DNA from: Butyrivibrio sp. UBA3740
GTDB lineage: Bacteria; Bacillota; Clostridia; Lachnospirales; Lachnospiraceae
Reading direction: 5' to 3'
Length of the DNA: 34,024 bases
Assembly (NCBI GenBank): GCA_002372465.1
Contig: DFGW01000138.1
Coordinates: 1-34,024, forward strand
Position 1 is the first letter of the stretch; every line of letters begins with the position of its first letter. Shown one piece after another: positions 15,689-23,484 of the stretch. The notes under the pieces are model-generated. The model saw nothing but the letters and a program-made list of their open reading frames with translations. It was not told the DNA's origin and searched no databases. The position numbers and the translations under genes were made by a program.

Positions 15689-16966
15689 TCAGATGGCTGC
15701 AAAGCCCTTCTCAAGATCTGCAATAATGTCATCAATATGTTCTGTTCCTATGGAGAGCCTTATTGTGCTCTGGGTAATGCCCTGGTCTGCCAGTTCCTCA
15801 TCATTTAACTGTGAATGAGTTGTAGTAGCCGGATGGATCACCAGGCTCTTTACATCTGCAACGTTTGCCAGAAGTGAAAAGATCTCAAGATTATCGATGA
15901 ATTTCCATGCTGCCTCTTTTCCTCCCTTAATCTCAAAGGTAAAGATAGATGCTCCGCCATTTGGGAAGTACTTCTCATAAAGGGCATGGTCAGGATGATC
16001 CGGAAGTGATGGATGGTTAACCTTCTCAACCTTCGGGTGCTTTGACAGGAACTCTACAACCTTCTTTGTGTTTTCTGCATGTCTGTCAAGACGAAGTGAC
16101 AGCGTCTCAACGCCCTGGAGCAAAAGAAATGCATTAAAGGGAGAAATTGTTGCTCCGGTATCCCTAAGAAGAATGGCTCTTATATATGTAACAAACGCAG
16201 CCGGTCCTACTGCATCGTAGAAAGCTACGCCGTGGTAGCTGGGGTTGGGAGATGCAATCTGTGGATAGTTCCCGCTCTCTTTCCAGTTGAACTTTCCTGA
16301 CTCAACAATTATTCCGCCAAGGGTTGTTCCATGGCCTCCGATGAACTTTGTAGCAGAATGTACTACAATATCTGCGCCGTGCTCGATGGGTCTGATGAGA
16401 TAAGGTGTTCCGAAGGTATTATCTATAACCAGCGGAAGTCCATGCTTATGAGCTATTTCAGCAACTGCGTCTATATCGGGAATATCGCTGTTGGGATTTC
16501 CTAAGGTCTCAAGGTATATTGCCCTTGTGTTATCCCGAATAGCTCCCTCAACCTCTGTAAGGTCATGGGCATCTACGAATGTGGTTGTTATTCCATACTG
16601 GGGAAGTGTATGTGCAAGAAGATTGTAGCTTCCTCCATAGATGGTCTTTTGAGCTACGATATGCCCACCGTTTGCTGCAAGGGCCTGAATTGTATATGTG
16701 ATAGCCGCAGCTCCGGAAGCCACTGCCAGAGCAGCAGATCCGCCTTCAAGGGCTGCAAGTCTCTTTTCCAGGACATCCTGTGTGGAATTTGTAAGTCTTC
16801 CGTAGATATTTCCTGCATCAGCTAGCCCGAACCTGTCTGCCGCATGCTGGCTGTTTCTAAATACATAAGAAGTGGTCTGGTAAATCGGAACTGCTCTCGC
16901 ATCTGTGGCGGGATCGGGCTGTTCCTGTCCCACATGTAACTGAAGTGTCTCAAATCTATAACTCAT
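15689..16966 (-). CDS. metY: O-acetylhomoserine sulfhydrylase (PLP enzyme)
   Basis: 425-residue cytosolic enzyme of the Cys/Met metabolism PLP family; makes homocysteine from O-acetylhomoserine and sulfide (or cysteine from O-acetylserine). The ATG at 16966 has GGAGGAG 6 bases before it, so the longer frame from 17017 is not used. The PLP-binding lysine is Lys207 in [11 protein letters not shown]; other family marks are [21 protein letters not shown] and the C-terminal [10 protein letters not shown] and RLSIGTEH. Length and the HVGQEQPDP start fit MetY rather than cystathionine synthase or lyase. No S-box leader is seen upstream. Single gene. Confidence 0.95.
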   Translation of the reverse strand: MSYRFETLQLHVGQEQPDPATDARAVPIYQTTSYVFRNSQHAADRFGLADAGNIYGRLTNSTQDVLEKRLAALEGGSAALAVASGAAAITYTIQALAANGGHIVAQKTIYGGSYNLLAHTLPQYGITTTFVDAHDLTEVEGAIRDNTRAIYLETLGNPNSDIPDIDAVAEIAHKHGLPLVIDNTFGTPYLIRPIEHGADIVVHSATKFIGGHGTTLGGIIVESGKFNWKESGNYPQIASPNPSYHGVAFYDAVGPAAFVTYIRAILLRDTGATISPFNAFLLLQGVETLSLRLDRHAENTKKVVEFLSKHPKVEKVNHPSLPDHPDHALYEKYFPNGGASIFTFEIKGGKEAAWKFIDNLEIFSLLANVADVKSLVIHPATTTHSQLNDEELADQGITQSTIRLSIGTEHIDDIIADLEKGFAAI

Positions 16967-17091
16967 ATCTTTCTCCTCCTTCGCTGCTTTGTTCTTTTGA
17001 TGTACTAAAGTTACCATTGCTGTGGTCTTAGCGTCAATTTACCAATCCTTATCACAAGCTATAACTTCGGCTAATGATTCTTTATAAAACG

Positions 17092-17100
17092 TGTTATACT
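17092..17100 (+). promoter_or_regulatory. Extended -10 promoter of the phosphatase gene
   Basis: TGTTATACT: a TATACT hexamer with the upstream TG of an extended -10, 50 bp before the ATG at 17150. No good -35 at 17 bp, which is usual for extended -10 promoters. Confidence 0.5.
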
Positions 17101-17149
17101 TATAACTGCGAGTATCTTTTCGCAATAATGTTACATTTCAAGGGGACCT

Positions 17150-18733
17150 ATGGAAACGAAGAAGAAGTGGGGAATCAATAAAAAGGCTACTGTCGGAACA
17201 GTGATCGGAACGCTGATTCTGGTTATTTTGTGCTGTTTAGCCGGCTCTCTCATCTTCAAAAGAGCTATCGAAAAGCAGTACAACGAAAAAGGTTATATTC
17301 TCGGGAATATCATTCTCAATGAAATAGATCACGACAAAGTTGCCCAATACACCAAGACCTGGAAGCAGGACGACTATTACAAGGAAATGGCCAGATACCT
17401 GCATTTCATTAAAGAATCTTCCGGTGTTGCCTATATTTACATTGTAGTGCCCTACGAAGACGGGACCATGCGCTACGTCTATGATTCCAGTACTTTCATC
17501 GGTGATTCGGACCCTATTGCTGCATCCTTCGACGAGATCTGGAAGGCTTACACCGAAGGCGTAAGGCCGGAAAGCTATCTGGTCAGAAAGTCCAAAAAGT
17601 ATGGATACCTCACTTCCAGCTGCCTTCCTGTCAGAGACAGCAGCGGAAATGTGATTGCACTTTTACTGGTAGATACCAGCATGGATGTAATACTCAGCAC
17701 TCTGAGAAGCTTTGTATTAAACATGGTCTTAATCTCTTTTGTGCTTCTTTTGGTCTTTTGTCTGTCCAACTGGTATTCAATCCGCAAAAACCTCCTGAAT
17801 CCGATTATGGTCCTGGGAAGAAATGTCCAGAGGTTTGCATCCGGAAATGCTGAGATAGATACTTCCATTGAGGATATTCAAACAGGGGATGAGCTTGAGG
17901 ATCTGGCAGCTTCCGTGCTCCAGATGGAAAAAGACATTGTCCATTACATCGACAATATACAGGCTATCACAGCAGAGAAAGAAAGAATAAGTGCAGAACT
18001 TGATGTAGCCACCAGAATTCAGGCAGAGATGCTGCCCAGTATCTTTCCTCCATTCCCGGATCGGAGGGAGTTTGAAATCTATGCCACTATGACTCCTGCC
18101 AAGGAAGTTGGCGGCGATTTCTATGATTTCTTTTTTATAGACAGTGATCACATCGCCATGGTAATGGCTGACGTATCCGGGAAAGGAGTTCCTGCAGCTC
18201 TTTTCATGGCTAAAGCAAAGACTCTTATCAGAGCAAGGGCCACTTCAGGTCGTGGCGATCTGTCGCCATCAAGGATCTTAACTGACGTAAATGCCCAGCT
18301 TTGTGAGAACAATGCAGAGGACTATTTTGTCACAGTATGGCTGGCTATAATCTCTCTATCAACAGGTAAGGGACTTGCGATAAATGCAGGTCATGAATAT
18401 CCTGTTGTTCGCGGGGATGATAGATATTATGAGCTTTTGATCTACAGACACTGTCCGGCACTGGCCATTTCACAGGAACTGGAATTCCAGGACCACACTT
18501 TTGAAATGAAACCCGGAGACAGCTTCTTTGTTTACACCGATGGCGTCCCTGAAGCCGCCAATTCAGATATGGAGCTTTTCGGCAATACCAGAATGGTTAA
18601 GGCCCTGAACAAAGATCCTGAAGCCTCCGCCCAAAAGCTTCTTAAGAACGTAGCGGATGATATCGCGGAATTTGTAGGAGACGCTCCTCAGTTCGATGAT
18701 ATCACCATGCTGGCCTTTAAATATTTCGGATGA
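17150..18733 (+). CDS. Membrane sensor SpoIIE/RsbU-type serine phosphatase with HAMP
   Basis: 527 residues. One membrane segment at about 16-36, an extracytoplasmic sensor region of about 150 residues (Cache-like: YIYIVVPYEDGTMRYVY, SSCLPVRDSSGNVIALLLVD), a second membrane segment at about 188-206, a HAMP linker (207-262), a coiled coil, then a PP2C-like SpoIIE domain. Metal-binding motifs are intact: GGDFYDFF (321-328), ADVSGKGVPAALFMA (340-354), NAGHEYP, YTDGVPEA, DDITMLAFKY. In RsbU-type systems this domain dephosphorylates an anti-sigma antagonist; no partner gene is visible here. AGGGG precedes the ATG. Divergent from metY, and followed by a strong terminator. Confidence 0.94.
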   Translation: METKKKWGINKKATVGTVIGTLILVILCCLAGSLIFKRAIEKQYNEKGYILGNIILNEIDHDKVAQYTKTWKQDDYYKEMARYLHFIKESSGVAYIYIVVPYEDGTMRYVYDSSTFIGDSDPIAASFDEIWKAYTEGVRPESYLVRKSKKYGYLTSSCLPVRDSSGNVIALLLVDTSMDVILSTLRSFVLNMVLISFVLLLVFCLSNWYSIRKNLLNPIMVLGRNVQRFASGNAEIDTSIEDIQTGDELEDLAASVLQMEKDIVHYIDNIQAITAEKERISAELDVATRIQAEMLPSIFPPFPDRREFEIYATMTPAKEVGGDFYDFFFIDSDHIAMVMADVSGKGVPAALFMAKAKTLIRARATSGRGDLSPSRILTDVNAQLCENNAEDYFVTVWLAIISLSTGKGLAINAGHEYPVVRGDDRYYELLIYRHCPALAISQELEFQDHTFEMKPGDSFFVYTDGVPEAANSDMELFGNTRMVKALNKDPEASAQKLLKNVADDIAEFVGDAPQFDDITMLAFKYFG

Positions 18734-18746
18734 TTACTGACACAAG

Positions 18747-18780
18747 AATTGGCGTGCCCATAAGGCACGCCAATTTTTTA
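18747..18780. terminator. Rho-independent terminator after the phosphatase gene
   Basis: Perfect 12-bp stem AATTGGCGTGCC (18747-18758) / GGCACGCCAATT (18764-18775), 5-base loop CATAA, then T-run. Confidence 0.95.
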
Positions 18781-18836
18781 ATGTCATAATGTCGCAGATC
18801 AATGTTATATATATTATTTATGTTATTTACTATATA

Positions 18837-21800
18837 TTATCCTCTCGTCCTCTCTTTGAGATGCCTCTTGTTCTCGTACATGAAGTCATCTGCTCTGGAG
18901 AACACCTCCGATACGCTTCTTTCGTTGCGATATCTTGCCATTCCTCCTGCGATGATAACACCGTTTTCGCCCCTGTTTTGCTCGTTGCTCTCCCGAAGAA
19001 GATTCATGAGAATATCTATGTTCTTGTAATCTCCACCCTGAGCGACTACAACGAACTCATCACCACCAACCCTGAATACCGGACTGTGGCGGAAAATCTT
19101 ACAGATTATGTCGCATCCGGCCTTGATATAATCATCTCCGGCCTGATGCCCCTTGGTGTCATTTATCAGCTTAAGGTCGTTCAGGTCCATGACTACCACA
19201 GCAAAATCCGGGGCATTATTGTCTTCGATCATGCTGTTGATCTGGGCTTCAACGTCGATAAAAGCATGCTTATTCTTAACGCCTGTAAGAGCATCCCGGT
19301 TAACTTCGTTTCTGGCAGCTGCCAGCTTGGCTGCCGAGATCTGTTCCCTCTTTATCTGCTCATTGACATCAATAAGTCCAAACAGAAGTTTCTTTCCGTC
19401 CTTCTCCTCTACCAAAGCTCCCCTGAAGTTTACATACTGCGGTTCTCCGGCATGAAGATCCCTGTATATTATGGAGAAAAGTCCCGATTCCTGTATCTGC
19501 CTGCGAATATTTTCCATGGTAAGCTCATTATGAACTCTCTCCATGTCTTCAAGATAGACCATATCTCTGCAGAACTTGCGGAAATTATGCAAAAATTCTT
19601 TTCCATCAAGGGACATTGCAGGTCTTCTGGAGCTTTCTTCAACAGTATATGTTGAGTACGCTCCGGTGACAGGGTCAACTGTGAAAATGACTATATAATT
19701 TCCTGCCAAAGCAGAAATCCTTGAATAGGTAAGCTTCTCTTCTTTAATTCTTTCAAGGGATTCCTGTTGCTTTTTCTGGGCATCAATATTGCTTATACCA
19801 ATAATGGCAAAGTTACCCTTGGCATTAACATGAACCGCCTTCATATGGACATAGATGGGTTCATTATGCTCCACAATCCGGAATGTAAGCGTAAATACGC
19901 CATTTTCCTCCAGCGCCTCTTTTACTTTCTCCTTCGTAAAGCTTTCATAAAAGCTTTCCTTGTCGTCATCATAGATCCGTAGCACGGACTCACCCTGACT
20001 CTGCTCAAAGAAGCCCTCTCCATGCCTTTGAGTTACAAGGTCATCAAACCGATTTGCTGAACCGTATTCAACAAAAGAGTCTGTATCAAGATCAACATAA
20101 AACAGATTGATGTAATCTGAAGAAAGCGTCTGGGCAACGTAGGTATATGAGAGGGAATCAGCCTCATCAGCGCTGTCGATCCCAAGTAGTACAACCACCA
20201 GAGCCACCACTCCTGTAACAGGGTTAACTGCCACACGCCTTATAAAGACGTGCATCATTCCGCCATCGAGAGTCCTCTCATCGATAACAGCTCTTTTCCC
20301 ATCCTTTGCACACTGCCTCAGGGCTTTGGCAAACGCCGAACCACGGCCTTCCCTTAGCTCCTCCATGTCCTTTTGCGTCCTGTCATCGGCATCTGCGCCG
20401 TCAAAGCTTCTGGCGAAAAACTCTTTATAGGACGGATTTGCTCTGACAATCCAAACATCTTTATCATTCATTTCCATTATGGCCATAGGCAAAACATTGA
20501 AATAATCCCTTAAAAGACCTTCATCGCTTTCCTCCTGCACAACGGACATATCATACAGACTGACCTTACCAATCTCAGAGTAATACTCAGTTTCAGCCGG
20601 ATTCTCATATTTCAGTTGGACTCCCATCAAGGTCCTTTCAATTATCTCCTCCGGAGAGATAGGTTTACTGAAATAATAGCCCTGCAATTTAGAACATCCT
20701 ACTTCCTTTAGGAAGTCCGCCTGTTCCTGGGTTTCCACGCCCTCAACAACAGTCTCTATTCCGAGAGCAACCGCCATTTTTATCAGCTGTGTAAGTATGA
20801 TCTTATTGCCTTCGCTCCTGTCATACTCTCTGACATACTGCATATCGAGTTTTATGGTATCAAAATGGATGCGCTGCAAAAGCTCCGGAGAGGAATAACC
20901 GCTTCCGTAGTCATCCATCCAGATCTTAAATCCAAGGATCTGGAGCCGTTCTACCTGTTCCTTCATGTAGTCCACATCACTTCCGATAACACTCTCCGTG
21001 ATCTCTACCGTAAGTTTGGATCGGTCCAATCCGGACTCATCCATCCTTCTTCTGACCTCTTCTACTATATCGCAGGCATAAAAATCCGTTCTGGAAAAAT
21101 TCACTGATTGGGGAACAACATAAAAACCGGCCCTGGCCTGAGCCTTCATCTTTTCTATTATGGATTCAAGCACATACAGATCCAGTTTATAGGCAAGTCC
21201 TGTGTCTTCCAGAATTGGGATATAATCACCGGGCATGATAAGTCCCCGTTCCGGGTCGTCCCATCTTGAAAGGGCCTCCTCATCGCTGACCAGGCCATTT
21301 GCGGCTCTGACGATTGGCTGAAAAAAGACTTTTATCCACCCTTCATTAAGCGCCTTTTCTAGGTTCGAAATGACGTATTGCCTCATTTCTTCCTTGTGGA
21401 GCATGTTTTCATCAAAATAATTTATGCTGGATATGTAAGAACTCCTGGTGGAATCACAGGCGATCTTCGCCCTGTCACAGGCAGTACTCGGATCCTCAAA
21501 TTCAACTGTAGATTTATAAACACCAATCCTTACAGGAAGGGAATTGTTACCATTAACTGTGGTCAGCTCTTTAAAAACTTCTTCAAGTCTCTCTTCCAGA
21601 TTCTCCTGACCGGTAAAAACAGCAAAATGGTCACCATTAAACCTGCTGCAATTACGGGAACTAAAATGCCTTACAAGAACTTCGGCTATTTTTTTCAGAA
21701 GTACGTCGCCTTCTCCAAAGCCATACTTCTGGTTGTAGATTTTCATACCACTAAGGTCAAAGAAGATCATAGCAGGAACGTCACCTGACTCAATGATCTT

Positions 21801-21839
21801 TTCTTTTCCTTCAACAGCAAGGGCAAAGAAATAACTCAT
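18837..21839 (-). CDS. GGDEF(degenerate)-EAL-PAS-GGDEF protein, C-terminal part of an amber-split gene
   Basis: 1000 residues from the ATG at 21839, which follows the TAG at 21840-21842 directly and in the same frame. It starts inside a GGDEF domain (the preceding DHLTGLP belongs to it) with motif NGDHF (68-72), so that cyclase site is degenerate. The EAL domain (about 160-400) has EALSRW (188-193), VEITES, MDDYGSGYSS, KLD, EGVE, QGYYFSKP. Residues about 440-830 hold two or three PAS-like domains; a second GGDEF domain (about 840-1000) has an intact RVGGDEFVV (GGDEF at 925-929). So it should both make and degrade c-di-GMP. No membrane segment. No strong ribosome binding site precedes the ATG, so by itself it may be expressed poorly or by reinitiation. 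The full protein without the TAG would be about 1165 residues. Confidence 0.85.
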   Translation of the reverse strand: MSYFFALAVEGKEKIIESGDVPAMIFFDLSGMKIYNQKYGFGEGDVLLKKIAEVLVRHFSSRNCSRFNGDHFAVFTGQENLEERLEEVFKELTTVNGNNSLPVRIGVYKSTVEFEDPSTACDRAKIACDSTRSSYISSINYFDENMLHKEEMRQYVISNLEKALNEGWIKVFFQPIVRAANGLVSDEEALSRWDDPERGLIMPGDYIPILEDTGLAYKLDLYVLESIIEKMKAQARAGFYVVPQSVNFSRTDFYACDIVEEVRRRMDESGLDRSKLTVEITESVIGSDVDYMKEQVERLQILGFKIWMDDYGSGYSSPELLQRIHFDTIKLDMQYVREYDRSEGNKIILTQLIKMAVALGIETVVEGVETQEQADFLKEVGCSKLQGYYFSKPISPEEIIERTLMGVQLKYENPAETEYYSEIGKVSLYDMSVVQEESDEGLLRDYFNVLPMAIMEMNDKDVWIVRANPSYKEFFARSFDGADADDRTQKDMEELREGRGSAFAKALRQCAKDGKRAVIDERTLDGGMMHVFIRRVAVNPVTGVVALVVVLLGIDSADEADSLSYTYVAQTLSSDYINLFYVDLDTDSFVEYGSANRFDDLVTQRHGEGFFEQSQGESVLRIYDDDKESFYESFTKEKVKEALEENGVFTLTFRIVEHNEPIYVHMKAVHVNAKGNFAIIGISNIDAQKKQQESLERIKEEKLTYSRISALAGNYIVIFTVDPVTGAYSTYTVEESSRRPAMSLDGKEFLHNFRKFCRDMVYLEDMERVHNELTMENIRRQIQESGLFSIIYRDLHAGEPQYVNFRGALVEEKDGKKLLFGLIDVNEQIKREQISAAKLAAARNEVNRDALTGVKNKHAFIDVEAQINSMIEDNNAPDFAVVVMDLNDLKLINDTKGHQAGDDYIKAGCDIICKIFRHSPVFRVGGDEFVVVAQGGDYKNIDILMNLLRESNEQNRGENGVIIAGGMARYRNERSVSEVFSRADDFMYENKRHLKERTRG

Positions 21840-22334
21840 CTAGGGAAGTCCCGTCAGATGGTCATAGTCTGAATTAAAACTTCTGGAATCATCTTTGACA
21901 ACTCTGCTTAAGGAATAGGCAAAAGCATCCTCATGGCCTTCCGGATTCTCCAAAAAAGCACCTTCGTCAGAAAACCAGACAACGGCAAGTCTGTACCCAT
22001 CGGGTTTGAACACATGCTGGCCCTTTGCCCTGACAATCCGGTATTCACCATGAATCTTATTCCTGAACAGGAGATTGTATTCCTCATCGGCTAAATAGAA
22101 CCTATATGCAGCATCTCTTAGCCTTGATATATCTTCCGGATGCACATCCTTGTACAGATTATCTTTTAGTATGTCATAAGTATTTTCATGGCTGCCAGCG
22201 CCGAACATGTCAACAAAACCCTGTGAAACCACAAGAGTTTCTACACGGTCATCGATCCACTGATAAATTGAGAACGGAAGGCAGCTCTTTTCAAGAAATT
22301 CCCGCTCTTCCTTACTGTAGGAGTATTTCTTCAT
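21840..22334 (-). CDS. PAS-domain N-terminal part of the amber-split GGDEF-EAL gene
   Basis: 164 residues from the ATG at 22334, with GAGG at a 6-base spacing (an ATG at 22340 directly abuts that site). A PAS-like domain (FSIYQWIDDRVETLVVSQGF, DVHPEDISRLRD, YRIVRAKGQHVF) is followed by a linker and the first residues of a GGDEF domain, SDYDHLTGLP, then TAG. The next codon is ATG in the same frame and continues the GGDEF domain, so this is not a natural domain boundary. Promoter: TTGAAA (22401-22406) and TAAAAT (22378-22383) with a 17-bp spacer on the minus strand. Nonsense mutation, readthrough and stop-restart are all possible. Confidence 0.8.
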   Translation of the reverse strand: MKKYSYSKEEREFLEKSCLPFSIYQWIDDRVETLVVSQGFVDMFGAGSHENTYDILKDNLYKDVHPEDISRLRDAAYRFYLADEEYNLLFRNKIHGEYRIVRAKGQHVFKPDGYRLAVVWFSDEGAFLENPEGHEDAFAYSLSRVVKDDSRSFNSDYDHLTGLP

Positions 22335-22377
22335 CCTCATCCTCGCAAATCACTTCTGCAAAATACACCACAATAAT

Positions 22378-22406
22378 ATTTTATCGTTTTATCGAACACT
22401 TTTCAA
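22378..22406 (-). promoter_or_regulatory. Sigma-70 promoter of the split GGDEF-EAL gene
   Basis: TTGAAA (22406-22401), 17 bp, TAAAAT (22383-22378) on the minus strand; each matches 5 of 6 consensus bases. The start codon is about 45 bp downstream. Confidence 0.65.
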
Positions 22407-22418
22407 ACAATCGTTTTG

Positions 22419-22447
22419 TTATGAAAAGGTTAGATTTTGTTTAGAAT
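22419..22447 (+). promoter_or_regulatory. Possible promoter of the orphan leader transcript
   Basis: TTATGA (22419-22424), 17 bp, TAGAAT (22442-22447). The -35 is poor, the -10 is 5 of 6. An alternative -10 is TATAAA at 22478-22483. Confidence 0.3.
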
Positions 22448-22508
22448 TGGACCTAAGATTCCAACTCCCCCGGTCGATATAAATAGTAAGAAAGGAGGTT
22501 GGTGATAA

Positions 22509-22532
22509 ATGAACAATCTTCGAAGAAAATGA
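22509..22532 (+). CDS. Seven-codon leader-like ORF (MNNLRRK)
   Basis: ATG-AAC-AAT-CTT-CGA-AGA-AAA-TGA. It is preceded by AGAAAGGAGGT (22489-22499), an 11-base match to the complement of a typical 16S rRNA 3' end, and followed one base later by a strong terminator. The upstream CCAACTCC (22461-22468) can pair with GGAGGTTGG and so could mask the ribosome site. Two adjacent arginine codons recall attenuation leader peptides, but there is no plus-strand gene for over 3 kb downstream. Could be a regulatory peptide, a decoy, or a mini-RNA. Confidence 0.4.
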   Translation: MNNLRRK

Positions 22533-22576
22533 AGTACCGTCACTGTGGCAGGATCCCGGTGGCGGTACTTTTTTGC
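22532..22576. terminator. Strong terminator after the 7-codon ORF
   Basis: AGTACCG (22533-22539) pairs with CGGTACT (22563-22569); CAC/GTG continues the stem, followed by T-run at 22569-22574. It probably ends the plus-strand mini-transcript, and on the other strand it could also help end the clp-amidohydrolase operon. Confidence 0.85.
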
Positions 22577-22595
22577 GTTTTTCTATTTAAAACTA

Positions 22596-23456
22596 TTAAA
22601 ACAAAAGCTTTTTGGCATTCTCCCCAAGGATTAGCTGCAACTCTTCAGGAGCTATGGGAAGTTTTTCTATGAAATCCCGGCTCTTTTTCTGGCCGGTCCA
22701 GGGGCTGTCAGAGCCAAAAAGTATCCTATCCGGCCCAAATGCCCTTATAATCCTTAAATACCCTTTCTGATCAAGCATGGACCTGTCCTTGTCATCCCAG
22801 TATCCATCCGAAAGCGGCTCTATCTCTTCTGCGGCAAAAGAGCTGTCGAGAAACGCACAAGTTTCTGCCAGCAGATCCGGCACTTCTTCCCAGTTGCGCC
22901 ATCCACCCATATGGGCCAGAATAAACTTAAAATCCCCGATCTTATCCAGAACGTTTCTGCACATCTTTGGCGAACAATGCACCACACCCGGGATTCCCAC
23001 ATCAAGCCCCGCGTGGGTAAGCACTATAAGGTCATTCTCAGCAGCACAGTCTATTATCCTGAGGAAGGCAAGACCATCTATGTCCTGCTTCTGATAAACA
23101 GGATGAAGCTTTATTCCCTTTATTCCACTCTCCCGTATTCTTCGAAGTTCCTTTCTGTAGTCTCCAAAATCAGGATGAATACAGCCAAAGGACAATACTC
23201 TGGGCCCATCATTTATTCCTTCATAGTATTTCTCATTATTTCGAAGGGACGAATCATTGACTTTCACAACCTGCCCGGGATCAGTGGCCACCGGCATTAC
23301 CAGCGAAATATCCACTCCCGACTCTTCCATGGACTTTACAAGTCCGGGAACAGTACCGTCAGTGTGGGCAATAATATGTGCCTCTTTGCTTAAACTCTCC
23401 ACAGCCTTTCCGGCAATCTTATCCGGAAAGGTGTGGGTATGAATATCGATTATCAT
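22596..23456 (-). CDS. Amidohydrolase-family metal-dependent hydrolase
   Basis: 286 residues from the ATG at 23456, which has GGGGAGA about 7 bases upstream; a longer frame would overlap the clpA end. TIM-barrel amidohydrolase (amidohydro_2 type, decarboxylase/TatD-like group). Metal-ligand motifs are visible: DIHTHTF at the N-terminus, GIKLHPVY in the middle (residues about 120), LTHAGLD, ILAHMGG, and GSDSPW near the C-terminus. Substrate unknown; such enzymes hydrolyse amides, lactones or decarboxylate aromatic acids. It starts 28 bp after clpA, so it is probably the third gene of that operon, with no obvious functional link. Confidence 0.87.
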   Translation of the reverse strand: MIIDIHTHTFPDKIAGKAVESLSKEAHIIAHTDGTVPGLVKSMEESGVDISLVMPVATDPGQVVKVNDSSLRNNEKYYEGINDGPRVLSFGCIHPDFGDYRKELRRIRESGIKGIKLHPVYQKQDIDGLAFLRIIDCAAENDLIVLTHAGLDVGIPGVVHCSPKMCRNVLDKIGDFKFILAHMGGWRNWEEVPDLLAETCAFLDSSFAAEEIEPLSDGYWDDKDRSMLDQKGYLRIIRAFGPDRILFGSDSPWTGQKKSRDFIEKLPIAPEELQLILGENAKKLLF

Positions 23457-23484
23457 TATGTCTCTCCCCAAAAGACAGCGCTTA

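Noticed and set aside
16967..17149. S-box (SAM) riboswitch or T-box before metY
   Set aside because: No conserved motif or long leader; the space is shared with the divergent phosphatase promoter.
18789..19655. Long plus-strand open frame of 288 codons
   Set aside because: It lies wholly opposite the GGDEF/PAS coding sequence of the minus-strand gene, has no ribosome site, and its codons mirror the real frame.
21840..21842. Pyrrolysine at the in-frame TAG
   Set aside because: TAG ends other genes here, no pyl genes are visible, and the position in GGDEF domains carries ordinary residues. Kept as a low-probability option only.
22911..23393. Plus-strand frame of 160 codons across the amidohydrolase
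   Set aside because: Antisense to a conserved amidohydrolase with all metal motifs; low complexity of real protein features.
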